Positions 56,901 through 64,000 of a stretch of 64,000 nt of DNA are shown piece by piece. The DNA is from Neisseria animalis. GTDB lineage: Bacteria > Pseudomonadota > Gammaproteobacteria > Burkholderiales > Neisseriaceae. The stretch covers positions 620,001-684,000 of the forward strand of contig NZ_LR134287.1 in assembly GCF_900636515.1 (NCBI RefSeq). Direction: 5' to 3'. Every line of letters begins with the position of its first letter. Position 1 is the stretch's first letter. A model generated the notes under the pieces. The model saw only the letters and a list, made by a program, of their open reading frames with translations, was not told the DNA's origin and did not search any database. Made by a program: the position numbers and the translations under genes.

Positions 56901-57145
56901 TTTTGGGTGTGGTGCCGATGTATGTTGCCACCGGCGCCAGCTCCGCCAGCCAGCGTGCCATCGGTACGGCGGTGTTTTGGGGGATGCTGGTGGGTACGTT
57001 CCTGTCGGTATTTTTGGTGCCGATGTTCTATGTGGCGGTACGCAAGTTGTTCAAACCGTCGCAGCACGAACTGGAAATTGCCCAGCAGGAGCATGCCGCA
57101 CATGAGGCATTTGTATCCGATAATCCGGAAAGCAATAAGCATTAA
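53966..57145 (+). CDS. mtrD: MtrD, RND-family inner-membrane efflux transporter
   Basis: 1,059-residue proton-driven pump for hydrophobic agents, detergents, macrolides and host peptides. It starts MSQFFINRPIFAWVIAIFIM and has 12 membrane helices: the first at 10-28, a cluster of five at about 340-500, one at about 530-550 and five at about 865-1030. The proton-relay aspartates are in GIVVDDAIVVVENVERIM (about 405). Two large periplasmic loops form the porter domains. It lies 14 bases after mtrC. Confidence 0.96.
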   Translation: MSQFFINRPIFAWVIAIFIMIAGVIGIQKLPVSQYPSVAAPTIVLTATYPGASAQVMEDSVLSVIERNMYGVPGLDYMTTSATSSGAGTVTLTFTPDTNEDLAQVNVQNKLSEVTALLPSTVQQNGVIVSKARDNFLMVVMLSSDTKSTEEMADYAQRNIIPQLQQVEGVGNVNLFGSQRAMRVWVDPKKLENFNLSFADVTSAIRAQNAQISAGAIGALPAVEGQTITATVTAQGQLKTAEEFGKIIVRSTTSGANVYLKDVADIALGSESYGSGTRLNGKPTVGMGVSLSATGNAMAAASEIKKRMAVMEKYLPEGVTWSTPYDSSTFVSLSIEKVVHTLLEAVVLVFIVMFVFLQNIRYTLIPTIVVPISILGGFAAISYLGMSINVMTMFAMVLVIGIVVDDAIVVVENVERIMAEEGLPPRQATKKAMSQISGAVIGITAVLISVFVPLSMLSGASGNIYRQFALTMALAIAFSAFLALSLTPALCATLLKPIPKGHHEKKGFFGWFNRNFNKGAKKYEGIVARGLRKVGRMFVIYAALGAVAFFVMSRLPTSFLPNEDQGFVMVSVQLPAGASKERTETTLAGLTNIAMSMPEVKDILTISGFSFSGSGQNMAMGFAILKDWSERKAPGSDAESVAGKMTGALMGTVKDGFAIAINPPPIMELGNASGFSFYLQDRNNNGHEALLAKRNELIGKMRQNAAMFDGSNVRSSGLEDAPQLKISIDREAAAAQGISFDSINSVLGTALGSSYVNDFPNEGRLQRVIVQSAANARMQPEDVLKLTVPNSSGVAVPLSTVASVSWQTGVEQSQRFNGYPAMPITGAPAAGKSTGEAMAEVQRLVDELGGGYSLEWDGQSREEAKGSSQTNMIYAFAAISVFLVLAALYESWSVPLAVILVVPLGILGVDAGALLHGNSRDIYFTIGMITVMGLSAKNAILIIEFAKDLQAQGKSALEAAIEAAHLRFRPILMTSFAFILGVVPMYVATGASSASQRAIGTAVFWGMLVGTFLSVFLVPMFYVAVRKLFKPSQHELEIAQQEHAAHEAFVSDNPESNKH

Positions 57146-57151
57146 GCAAAC

Positions 57152-57196
57152 AAAGGCCGTCTGAATATTCGCGTTGACGTGTTTTTCAGACGGCCT
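57152..57196. terminator. Uptake-repeat hairpin between mtrD and mtrE
   Basis: AAAGGCCGTCTGAA and TTCAGACGGCCT with a 19-base loop fill the gap between mtrD and mtrE, both of the GAA dialect. Because mtrE should be read from the same transcript, it may act as a partial terminator or RNA-stability element. Confidence 0.6.
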
Positions 57197-57209
57197 CGAG
57201 GAACTTGAT

Positions 57210-58631
57210 ATGAACCATACAAATTTCAAGCCGGTATTCGGTATGTTGGCCGCTGCCGTCTTGTCGGCCTGTACCCTGATGCCCAAATACGAGCAGCCTG
57301 CCGTAGCCGTGGCAGACACTTTCAAATACGATACCGCCGAACCGGGTATTCAGGCAGCCTCTTTGGGCTGGCAGGACTATTTTGCCGATCCGCGCCTGCA
57401 CAGCCTGATTGAAATCGCGTTGGAACGCAATACCGATTTGCGCCAAGCCGTATTGAATGCCGAAATCTACCGCAAGCAATACATGATTGCGCGTAACGAC
57501 CTGCTGCCGAGCATCACCGGTACCGGCAGCGGCAGCCGTTCGCGTACCGCCGCCGATTTGAGCGGTACCGGTAATGCCCGTGTCGGCGAAGCATACAGCG
57601 TCGGTTTGGGCGTGGCCGCTTACGAATTAGACCTGTTCGGCCGCGTGCGCAGCAACAGCGAAGCCGCTTTGCAGGGCTACTTCAGCAGTGCCGCCAACCG
57701 CGATGCCGCACACCTGACTTTAGTGGCTTCCGTCGCCAAAGCCTATTTCAACGAACGCTATGCCGAAGAAGCCATGGCATTGGCGCAGCGCGTACTGAAA
57801 ACCCGCGAAGCTACCTATGACTTATCCAAGCTGCGCCATAAAGCCGGTGTCATCTCCGCAATTGATTTGCGTCAACAGGAAGCATTGATTGAGTCTGCCA
57901 AAGCCGATTACGAAAATGCCGTGCAAAGCCGCGAACAGGCGCGCAATGCCTTGGCAACATTGATTAACCGCCCCTTGCCTGAAGATTTGCCGCAGGGGCT
58001 GCCTTTGGGCAGGCAGTTCAAAATCAGCCGCCTGCCTGCGGGTTTGAGCTCTGAAGTGCTGCTCAACCGTCCTGACGTGCGGGCGGCAGAGTTTGCCCTG
58101 AAACAGGCAAACGCCAATATCGGTGCGGCGCGTGCGGCATTCTTCCCGAGCATCAACCTGATTGGTTCGCTGGGTACGGCTTCCACCGATTTCGGCAATC
58201 TGTTTGAAGGCCCGAACCGCACTTGGTCGTTCGGCCCGTCCGTCAGCGTGCCGATTTTCAACTGGGGAACCAACAAAGCCAATCTGGATGTAGCCAAGTT
58301 GCGCAAAGAAGCGCAAATCGCCGCATATGAGGGAGCCGTGCAATCTGCTTTCCAAGACGTATCCAATGCCTTGACCGCGCGCGAACAGCTCGACAAGCGT
58401 TACAACGCGTTGACCAAGCAAAGCCGTGCTTACAGCGATGCGCTGCGTCTGGTCAACCTGCGCTACAAACACGGCGTATCCAGCGCATTGGATTTGCTTG
58501 ATGCCGAGCGCAGCAGCTACGGTGCCGATACCCAAGTCTTGGCCGCACAGCTCACCCGCTTGGAAAATCTGGCCGATTTGTACAAGGCCTTGGGCGGCGG
58601 TTTGAAGCGTTTCAGCAACGACGTACAATAA
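57210..58631 (+). CDS. mtrE: MtrE, outer-membrane channel of the RND pump
   Basis: 473-residue TolC-type channel and lipoprotein. The leader MNHTNFKPVFGMLAAAVLSAC ends with the lipobox at Cys 21. Two outer-membrane-efflux repeats follow: LHSLIEIALERNTDLRQAVLNAE (about 70) and LLNRPDVRAAEFALKQANANIGAARAAFFPSINL (about 290). The ATG at 57210 has GAGGA eight bases upstream and is preferred over an in-frame ATG twelve codons earlier that lies in the hairpin. Its TAA stop adjoins the first base of a Correia-type element. Confidence 0.95.
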   Translation: MNHTNFKPVFGMLAAAVLSACTLMPKYEQPAVAVADTFKYDTAEPGIQAASLGWQDYFADPRLHSLIEIALERNTDLRQAVLNAEIYRKQYMIARNDLLPSITGTGSGSRSRTAADLSGTGNARVGEAYSVGLGVAAYELDLFGRVRSNSEAALQGYFSSAANRDAAHLTLVASVAKAYFNERYAEEAMALAQRVLKTREATYDLSKLRHKAGVISAIDLRQQEALIESAKADYENAVQSREQARNALATLINRPLPEDLPQGLPLGRQFKISRLPAGLSSEVLLNRPDVRAAEFALKQANANIGAARAAFFPSINLIGSLGTASTDFGNLFEGPNRTWSFGPSVSVPIFNWGTNKANLDVAKLRKEAQIAAYEGAVQSAFQDVSNALTAREQLDKRYNALTKQSRAYSDALRLVNLRYKHGVSSALDLLDAERSSYGADTQVLAAQLTRLENLADLYKALGGGLKRFSNDVQ

Positions 58632-58738
58632 TATAGTCATTTAAAATAAGAATGATACATCGTTGCTTTGCCTTGCCGTACTATGTGTACTGTCTGCGGC
58701 TTCGCTGCCTTGTCTCATTCTTATTTTATTCGACTATA
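58632..58738 (+). mobile_element. Correia-type repeat element, 107 bp (copy 6)
   Basis: Full-length forward copy starting at the base after the mtrE stop codon. It shares the ATCGTTG variant with the copy at 24127. Confidence 0.85.
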
Positions 58739-58751
58739 CTTATTTGACGGT

Positions 58752-58799
58752 AAAGGCCGTCTGCAAAATCGGCATATCGGTTTTGCAGACGGCCTTTTG
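58752..58799. terminator. Uptake-repeat hairpin terminator after the mtr operon
   Basis: AAAGGCCGTCTGCAAAA and TTTTGCAGACGGCCTTTT with a 14-base loop. Confidence 0.86.
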
Positions 58800-58897
58800 T
58801 TGTGTTTGGTAGCAAAATTATCTTCCTGTATAATCTCTTGTTCAGCGAAACAATTTAAATGTTTGAAAATAAAATTAAACAGGATAGGAATACCGCC

Positions 58898-60556
58898 ATG
58901 ACAGAAAACATCGAGCGCGACAGTATGCAGTATGACGTTGTAATTGTCGGCGCAGGCCCTTCGGGTTTGTCGGCTGCCGTCAGGCTGAAACAGCTTGCCG
59001 AACAAGCGGGTAGGGAGCTTAGCGTTTGCGTGGTGGAAAAAGGTTCGGAAGCGGGGGCGCATACCCTCTCGGGTGCGGTGATTGATCCGACTGCTCTAAA
59101 CGAACTCTTTCCGGATTGGCGGGAACGCGGTGCGCCGCTGAAACGCAGCGTTACCGAAGACAAAGTGCTGTTTCTTACCGAAACCAAAGCGTTTCCGCTG
59201 CCGGTAACGCCGAATTTCAATAACAGCGGCAATTATATTATCAGCGCAGGGGAGTTGGTCCGCTGGCTGGCGGAGCAGGCGGAAAGTCTCGGCGTGGAAA
59301 TTTACCCGGGCTTCGCCGCCGCGGAAATTCTGTATCATGAAGACGGTTCGGTAAAAGGTATCGCAACCGGCAATATGGGTATCGGCAAAGACGGCGCGGC
59401 CACCGATAATTTCCAGCCCGGCATGGAATTATGGGCGCAGCAAACCATTTTTGCCGAAGGTTGCCGGGGTTCGTTGAGCAAGCAGCTAATCGAGCGTTTT
59501 GCGTTGGATAAAGACAGCCAGCCGCAAACATATGGCTTGGGCATTAAAGAAGTATGGGAAGTGCCGTCTGCAAACTGCCGCCCGGGTTTGGTGATGCACA
59601 CCGCAGGCTGGCCGTTGGACCGTAAAACTTACGGCGGATCGTTTATTTATCATTTGGACGACAACAAAATCGCCGTGGGTTTTGTGGTCGGGCTGGACTA
59701 CCAAAATCCTTATCTTTCTCCGTTTGAAGAGTTTCAGCGTTTCAAAACCCACCCTGCCGTCTGCGAAATGTTCAAAGGCGGCCGCCGTATTGCCTACGGT
59801 GCGCGCGCATTGGTGGAAGGCGGTTTGCAAAGCCTGCCCAAGCTGACATTCCGAGGCGGCATGCTGGTTGGCGATGCGGCGGGTTTTCTGAATATGCCGC
59901 GCATTAAAGGGCTGCATACGGCCATGAAGTCGGGTATGCTGGCCGCCGAAGCTGTTTTGCCGTTGCTGGATAATTTGGAAGAAAGCGAATGTTTGAGCGG
60001 TAAGGAGGCGGTGCAATACCAACACCTGTTTGAGCAAAGCTGGGCGTATGAAGAGCTGTATGCCGCACGCAATGTGCGCCCCTCGTTTAAATGGGGCGTG
60101 TACGCAGGATCGCTTTATACCGGCATCGACCAAGTATTGTTTAAAGGCAAAGCGCCGTGGACGTTGAAGCACCACGGCAAAGACCACGAATCTTTGCAAA
60201 AAGCGGCCGACTGCACGCCCATCGTTTATCCGAAACCGGACGGTGTGTTGACCTTCGACCGCTTGAGCAGCGTGTTTCTTGCCAACACCGCCCACGAAGA
60301 AAACCAGCCCGACCATCTGACCCTGAAAAATCCGCAGGTGATGATGGACATCAACCATAAACAATATGCTTCTCCGGAAACGCGCTATTGTCCGGCAGGC
60401 GTGTACGAAATCGTAGAAGAGGGCGGCGCGCCGAAATTGCAGATTAACACTGCCAACTGCGTACACTGCAAAACCTGCGACATCAAAGACCCGACCCAAA
60501 ACATCGTGTGGATATGCCCCGAAGGAGCGAGCGGCCCGAATTACGGCGCAATGTAA
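58898..60556 (+). CDS. Electron transfer flavoprotein-ubiquinone oxidoreductase
   Basis: 552-residue membrane-associated enzyme passing electrons from ETF to ubiquinone. FAD motif VVIVGAGPSGLSAAVRL (about 12-28), ubiquinone/FAD stretches GAHTLSGAVIDP, MELWAQQTIFAEGCRGSLSKQ and GDAAGFLNMPRIKGLHTAMKSG (about 330), and a C-terminal 4Fe-4S site in NCVHCKTCDIKDP plus ICPEGASGPNYG. An in-frame ATG at 58859 exists, but the ATG at 58898 has TAGGAA upstream and fits the family start (MTEN.ERDSMQYDV). No ETF genes are in the window. Confidence 0.94.
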   Translation: MTENIERDSMQYDVVIVGAGPSGLSAAVRLKQLAEQAGRELSVCVVEKGSEAGAHTLSGAVIDPTALNELFPDWRERGAPLKRSVTEDKVLFLTETKAFPLPVTPNFNNSGNYIISAGELVRWLAEQAESLGVEIYPGFAAAEILYHEDGSVKGIATGNMGIGKDGAATDNFQPGMELWAQQTIFAEGCRGSLSKQLIERFALDKDSQPQTYGLGIKEVWEVPSANCRPGLVMHTAGWPLDRKTYGGSFIYHLDDNKIAVGFVVGLDYQNPYLSPFEEFQRFKTHPAVCEMFKGGRRIAYGARALVEGGLQSLPKLTFRGGMLVGDAAGFLNMPRIKGLHTAMKSGMLAAEAVLPLLDNLEESECLSGKEAVQYQHLFEQSWAYEELYAARNVRPSFKWGVYAGSLYTGIDQVLFKGKAPWTLKHHGKDHESLQKAADCTPIVYPKPDGVLTFDRLSSVFLANTAHEENQPDHLTLKNPQVMMDINHKQYASPETRYCPAGVYEIVEEGGAPKLQINTANCVHCKTCDIKDPTQNIVWICPEGASGPNYGAM

Positions 60557-60760
60557 ACGTCGGCAGGTAAAAGGCCGTCTGCAAAAAGCCCGATACGGCT
60601 CGAGCAATGGTAAGGGAAATGTTTGGCCCGTTTTTCCGGCGATGTGTCGGCACGAATTTGCAGACGGCATAAGGAAAGGTTTTCCGCGTTGCCGTATGGG
60701 AAAGATTGACCGCTTTGCCCGACCGGAACAGATGGGTGTAAAAAACTGTCCGCTGTCGGG

Positions 60761-60796
60761 AAAAAAGCCGTCTGCAGATGATACAGACGGCTTTTT
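60761..60796. terminator. Uptake-repeat hairpin terminator upstream of the HIT gene
   Basis: AAAAAAGCCGTCTG and CAGACGGCTTTTT with an eight-base loop. Two further single repeats lie at 60570 and 60659 in the spacer; 60557-60831 has no gene. Confidence 0.8.
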
Positions 60797-60831
60797 CGTT
60801 TAGAATACCGTCTTTTAACGCGAGTAAACGC

Positions 60832-61230
60832 ATGATGAATTGTCCTATCTGCCGCGCCGAAAACGAAGATATTCTGCTGCAAACGCCGAAGTTGCGCGTG
60901 ATTGCCGTGCACAACGAAGCAGGCGCGCCCGCATTCTGTCGGGTAATTTGGCAGCAGCACGTTGCGGAAATGACCGACCTTTCCGCAGAAGATCGGGCGG
61001 AAATCATGGAAGCGGTTTACCGCGTTGAAGCGGCCATGCGCCAAGTGTTGAAACCTGCCAAAATCAATTTGGCGAGCTTGGGCAATGTTGTGCCGCATTT
61101 GCATTGGCACGTTATCGCGCGTTTTGAAAACGATGCCAACTTTCCCGCGCCGATTTGGGCGGCGGCAGAGCGCGCGCACGGTATGTCGCTGCCGCAGGAT
61201 TGGGTGGCTCAAGTACGGGCATTGCTGTAA
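60832..61230 (+). CDS. HIT-family hydrolase
   Basis: 132-residue protein of the histidine triad superfamily, with the triad HLHWHVIARF (about 84-93). It begins MMNCPICRAENED, a CPxC pair that may bind zinc or be structural. Related bacterial proteins hydrolyse dinucleoside polyphosphates, but the substrate is not shown. The frame is open upstream to 60778; the double ATG at 60832/60835 fits the family. Confidence 0.85.
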   Translation: MMNCPICRAENEDILLQTPKLRVIAVHNEAGAPAFCRVIWQQHVAEMTDLSAEDRAEIMEAVYRVEAAMRQVLKPAKINLASLGNVVPHLHWHVIARFENDANFPAPIWAAAERAHGMSLPQDWVAQVRALL

Positions 61231-61490
61231 GCAGACGGTCTTGAGCGATAACCGATAACCGATATGCCGGCATAACAGCCAAACCGTAATGATGGCAACA
61301 ATCGGGCGGATATTGCGGATTGGAATGCAGGCAGTGATACGCTTGCGCCGCTTTTTGAAGTTTGCTTGGAGAAACTTTGCTGTTTCCGTTTGGCGAATCC
61401 CGATTCAGACCATCGGTAGTATTTCAGAACATCATTTGCAGACGGCTTATTCCCGAAAGGCCGTCTGCAAATACACCATTTGAGGATTTT

Positions 61491-62672
61491 ATGATGACTT
61501 GGCAACCTACACGCCGCCATTTTCTCCGTGCAACGGCTGCTGCTGCCGGAGCGGGGCTTTTGAGCGCCTGCGGCAGTACGCCTGCGCCGAAACCTACTGT
61601 CAACCGAACCAATGTGAAAGGTCAAGCCGTGCCGCAACGCCGTCCTTCTTCCGGTGACACCGTCTTGCGTGTTGTTGCCCCGTCCGGCTTTGCCGAATCT
61701 GTCGAACGTGTCGAGCTTGGCCTGAGCCGTCTGTATCATGCCGGTTTTACCGTTACCAACCAGCAGGCCGGTATGCGCCGCTACCAGCGTTTTGCCGGAA
61801 CGGATCGTGAGCGTATCGACGATTTTCAGGCTGTTGCCGCAGGGCGCGTGCAAACGCCGAAAGTGTTGATGGGTTTGCGCGGCGGTTACGGCGCGGCGCG
61901 TTTGCTGCCCAGCATTGATTTTGCTTCCTTGGGCGCACGGATGCGCGAGCGCGGTACGCTGTTTTTCGGTTTCAGCGATGTGTGCGCTATTCAGCTTGCT
62001 TTGTTGGCCAAAGGTAATATGATGAGTTTTGCCGGCCCGATGGTGTATAGCGAATTTGGCCGGCCGGAATTGAGTACCTATGCCATGGATTCGTTTATCC
62101 GCGGTACGACCAATGCTTCGCAAACCATTGATGTGCCTACCATTCAGCGTAACGATGTGAATGTGGAAGGTGTGTTGTGGGGCGGCAATCTGAGTGTGCT
62201 GACTTCGCTCGCGGGCACGCCGTATCTGCCGGATGTGTCGGGCGGTATTTTGTTTTTGGAAGATGTCAGCGAACAGCCTTACCGTATCGAGCGTATGCTG
62301 AATACCCTGTATTTGTCGGGCGTATTGCAGAAGCAGCGTGCGATTGTGTTTGGCGATTTCCGCATGGGAACGATACGCGATGTGTACGACTCCAGCTATG
62401 ATTTGTCGGCGGTCATCAACCAAATCCACCGCGTTGCGCGCGTGCCGGTGCTGACCGGTTTCCCGTTTGGCCACATTACCAATAAGGCGACGTTCCCGTT
62501 GGGGGCGCATGCCAAAATCCGCAGCACGGGTAACGGCGGCTACTCGGTTACGTTCAGCGGTTATCCGACCCTGAATGCCGCTGCTCTGAATCTGGACAGC
62601 CTGCTGCCGCCGCCGATGCCGGTGTTTGAAAGCGTCCCGTTTGGCGGCGTTATCGACGAGATTACTGAATAA
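61491..62672 (+). CDS. ldcA: LD-carboxypeptidase (S66), periplasmic
   Basis: 393-residue exported peptidase trimming the D-Ala from peptidoglycan tetrapeptides. The N-terminus has a twin-arginine motif PTRRHFLRA and a lipobox LLSAC (Cys 27), so it is a Tat-type lipoprotein. The S66 nucleophile is in FFGFSDVCAI (about 160), the Glu is in FLEDVSEQPY (about 262) and the His in FGHITNKATFPLG (about 328). Gonococcal LdcA acts in the periplasm too. ATG at 61491 has TGAGGA eight bases upstream; the longer frame is spacer with an uptake-repeat pair. Confidence 0.9.
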   Translation: MMTWQPTRRHFLRATAAAAGAGLLSACGSTPAPKPTVNRTNVKGQAVPQRRPSSGDTVLRVVAPSGFAESVERVELGLSRLYHAGFTVTNQQAGMRRYQRFAGTDRERIDDFQAVAAGRVQTPKVLMGLRGGYGAARLLPSIDFASLGARMRERGTLFFGFSDVCAIQLALLAKGNMMSFAGPMVYSEFGRPELSTYAMDSFIRGTTNASQTIDVPTIQRNDVNVEGVLWGGNLSVLTSLAGTPYLPDVSGGILFLEDVSEQPYRIERMLNTLYLSGVLQKQRAIVFGDFRMGTIRDVYDSSYDLSAVINQIHRVARVPVLTGFPFGHITNKATFPLGAHAKIRSTGNGGYSVTFSGYPTLNAAALNLDSLLPPPMPVFESVPFGGVIDEITE

Positions 62673-62681
62673 AAGGTTTGA

Positions 62682-62727
62682 TGCCGTCTGTAAAATGCCT
62701 GTTCGGGCAGGATTTGCAGACGGCATT
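62682..62727. terminator. Uptake-repeat hairpin terminator after ldcA
   Basis: ATGCCGTCTGTAAAATGCC and GGATTTGCAGACGGCAT; the left copy has the rare GTCTGTAAA form, as does 46220. Confidence 0.8.
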
Positions 62728-62777
62728 TTGTATGGTTCGGCAGGTTGTGGCGAACCGTGATACAAGAAAGGGAAATC

Positions 62778-63377
62778 ATGACGTTGCATACCATTGCCGT
62801 TTATTGCGGTTCGAATTTGGGTGATACGCCTGATTACTGTCGGGCTGCCCGTGAGATCGGACGGGTGATTGCCGAACGCGGCAGCCGTTTGGTTTACGGC
62901 GGAGGTAAAATCGGCTTAATGGGCGAAGTGGCGGATGCGGTTTTGGCGGCAGGTGGTGAGGTTGTCGGCGTTATTCCGACTTTTCTCAGGGAAAAAGAAG
63001 TGGCGCACCAAGGTTTGACCGAATTACTGGAAACGCCGGATATGCCGAGCCGTAAAAATAAAATGATTGAGCTTGCCGATGCGTTTATTGCGCTGCCGGG
63101 CGGTATCGGTACTTATGAAGAGTTGTTCGAGGTATTGTCGCTGGCGCAGTTGCGGCAACATGCCAAGCCCGTAGGAATATTGAATATCAACGGTTTTTTT
63201 GATCCTTTGCTGTTGATGATGAAGCAGACCGCCGACAGCGGCTTTATGCCTCAGGCCAATACCGGCTTGCTGTGTGTGGCGGACAATCCGCAGGAATTGT
63301 TGCAGAAAATGACGGATTACCGTTTTACCGATGCGCCCAAGTGGGTTGAACCGGAATGGGCGAAAAAGGCCGTCTGA
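62778..63377 (+). CDS. LOG-family protein (cytokinin-type phosphoribohydrolase)
   Basis: 199-residue Rossmann-fold protein of the TIGR00730 group. It starts TIAVYCGSNLG and shows the nucleotide motifs VYGGGKIGLMGEVADAV (about 41-57) and LPGGIGTYEELFEVLS (about 107), the PGGxGTxxE signature. Such proteins release the base from nucleoside monophosphates; older annotations as lysine decarboxylase are wrong. The stop codon is the TGA of an uptake repeat (AAG GCC GTC TGA). The ATG at 62778 has AAAGGGAAA upstream. Confidence 0.9.
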   Translation: MTLHTIAVYCGSNLGDTPDYCRAAREIGRVIAERGSRLVYGGGKIGLMGEVADAVLAAGGEVVGVIPTFLREKEVAHQGLTELLETPDMPSRKNKMIELADAFIALPGGIGTYEELFEVLSLAQLRQHAKPVGILNINGFFDPLLLMMKQTADSGFMPQANTGLLCVADNPQELLQKMTDYRFTDAPKWVEPEWAKKAV

Positions 63378-63412
63378 ATTTATAATCTCGGTTGACAATA
63401 AGGGTTGGAATC

Positions 63413-64000
63413 ATGAGTAATACCCCTCCGAATTGCGCCATACTCGGCTTCGGCTATCTCGGCAGACCGCTGGCGCAGAAACTGTACGAGCGCGGTGCGG
63501 AAGTGGCGGCGGTCAAGCGTAGTCTGTCTTCGGACGACATCAACCTGCCGATACGCTTGGATACTGCCGACTTGAATCATCCGGATGTTTTTCAGGAGGC
63601 GTTTTGGCAGCAATATTGGGCAGATAAAACAACATGGTTTTGCCTGCTGCCGCCGTCTGCATTAAAAGATTATTGCGGTTCGCTGCGGCAATGGGTGGCG
63701 TTGGCAGAGCAGTTCGGCGTGCAGCATATTGTGTTCTGCAGCAGTACCGGCGTTTATGGCGAGCGCGTGCGCGAATGTGACGAACATACGCCGCCCGAGC
63801 CGCAAACCGATAATGCGCGCCATATTTTGGCGGTGGAAACGCTGCTTTGGGAAAGCCGTATTCCGAATATCGATATTTTACGTTTGGGCGGTTTGTATTC
63901 CGCCGAACGCCATCCGGTAAGCCGTCTGCTTTTGCAGAAAAACATCAGCGGCGGCAAGCGGCCGGTAAATGTCGTGCACCAAGACAGGGCGGTTGATGCG
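63413..64000 (+). CDS. NAD(P)-dependent epimerase/dehydratase-like protein (5' part)
   Basis: The frame opens at the ATG 63413 (ribosome site AAGGG) and runs off the right edge; about 196 residues are visible. CAILGFGYLGRPLAQKLYERG (about 8-28) is a GxGxxG Rossmann loop, and HIVFCSSTGVYGERV (about 106) with NARHILAVETLLW has the SSTGVYG motif of the YeeZ-type short-chain dehydrogenase group. The substrate is unknown. It starts 36 bases after the LOG gene and may share a transcript. Confidence 0.83.
   Translation, partial: MSNTPPNCAILGFGYLGRPLAQKLYERGAEVAAVKRSLSSDDINLPIRLDTADLNHPDVFQEAFWQQYWADKTTWFCLLPPSALKDYCGSLRQWVALAEQFGVQHIVFCSSTGVYGERVRECDEHTPPEPQTDNARHILAVETLLWESRIPNIDILRLGGLYSAERHPVSRLLLQKNISGGKRPVNVVHQDRAVDA

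Noticed and set aside
61209..62789. 526-codon open frame antisense to ldcA
   Set aside because: Shadow of ldcA with no family motif; the sense gene has signal peptide, catalytic residues and ribosome site.

Overview
The window is chromosomal DNA from a Neisseria species. The evidence is the dense uptake-sequence repeats built on GCCGTCTG, often paired head to head as terminators, the Correia-type short mobile elements, and gene blocks characteristic of the genus: mtrR-mtrCDE, dnaB-pilHIJKX, comE behind an rRNA operon, mreBCD-mrdA-rodA, nqrA and the NExo-type exonuclease III. The dominant uptake-like repeat reads GCCGTCTGCAA rather than the GCCGTCTGAA of meningococcus and gonococcus, so this is probably a commensal with a different repeat dialect. 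I do not name a species.

Layout. 1-4 kb: start of nqrA, an aldehyde dehydrogenase and a divergent zinc alcohol dehydrogenase. 4-14 kb: metallophosphatase, a palindromic repeat and a possible phage scrap, exonuclease III (xthA), an ArsR-type regulator, a WrbA-like flavoprotein, a YihY/BrkB membrane protein, an LPS heptosyltransferase, fused methionine sulfoxide reductase (msrAB), serine dehydratase (sdaA) and oligoribonuclease (orn). 14.4-20.5 kb: a full rRNA operon (16S, tRNA-Ile, tRNA-Ala, 23S, 5S) followed by comE. 20.6-25.5 kb: an IS630-type element with a broken transposase, hemA, rpoH, a possible very small gene and an iron-sulfur flavoprotein reductase. 25.9-30 kb: gatC-gatA-gatB on the minus strand with a zeta-type toxin and a small putative antitoxin inserted between gatA and gatB. 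30.2-36.5 kb: the rod-shape and elongation operon mreB-mreC-mreD-mrdA-rodA, then marC. 36.7-39.2 kb: a second aldehyde dehydrogenase and sodB. 39.3-45 kb: dnaB, five pilin-like genes (pilH-I-J-K-X) and pgsA. 45.1-45.8 kb: a tRNA operon with four identical tRNA-Gly, tRNA-Cys, an aberrant tRNA-Cys-like gene and tRNA-Leu. 46.6-51.5 kb: a TerC/CBS membrane protein, thiL, pgpA and a sodium:alanine symporter. 51.7-58.7 kb: mtrR and mtrCDE, bracketed by two direct copies of the 107-bp Correia-type element. 58.9-64 kb: ETF-ubiquinone oxidoreductase, a HIT protein, a periplasmic LD-carboxypeptidase, a LOG-family protein and the start of an SDR-type epimerase.

The most unusual items are: (1) a tRNA-Cys-like gene whose helices keep pairing through compensating changes but which folds with an 8-base anticodon loop; (2) a toxin-antitoxin pair inside the gatCAB operon, in a block where the uptake repeats are of other dialects; (3) several genes whose stop codon is the TGA inside the uptake repeat, all in the GAA dialect, because the local GCAA dialect would destroy the stop; (4) Correia-type elements whose ends resemble those of the resident IS630-like element.
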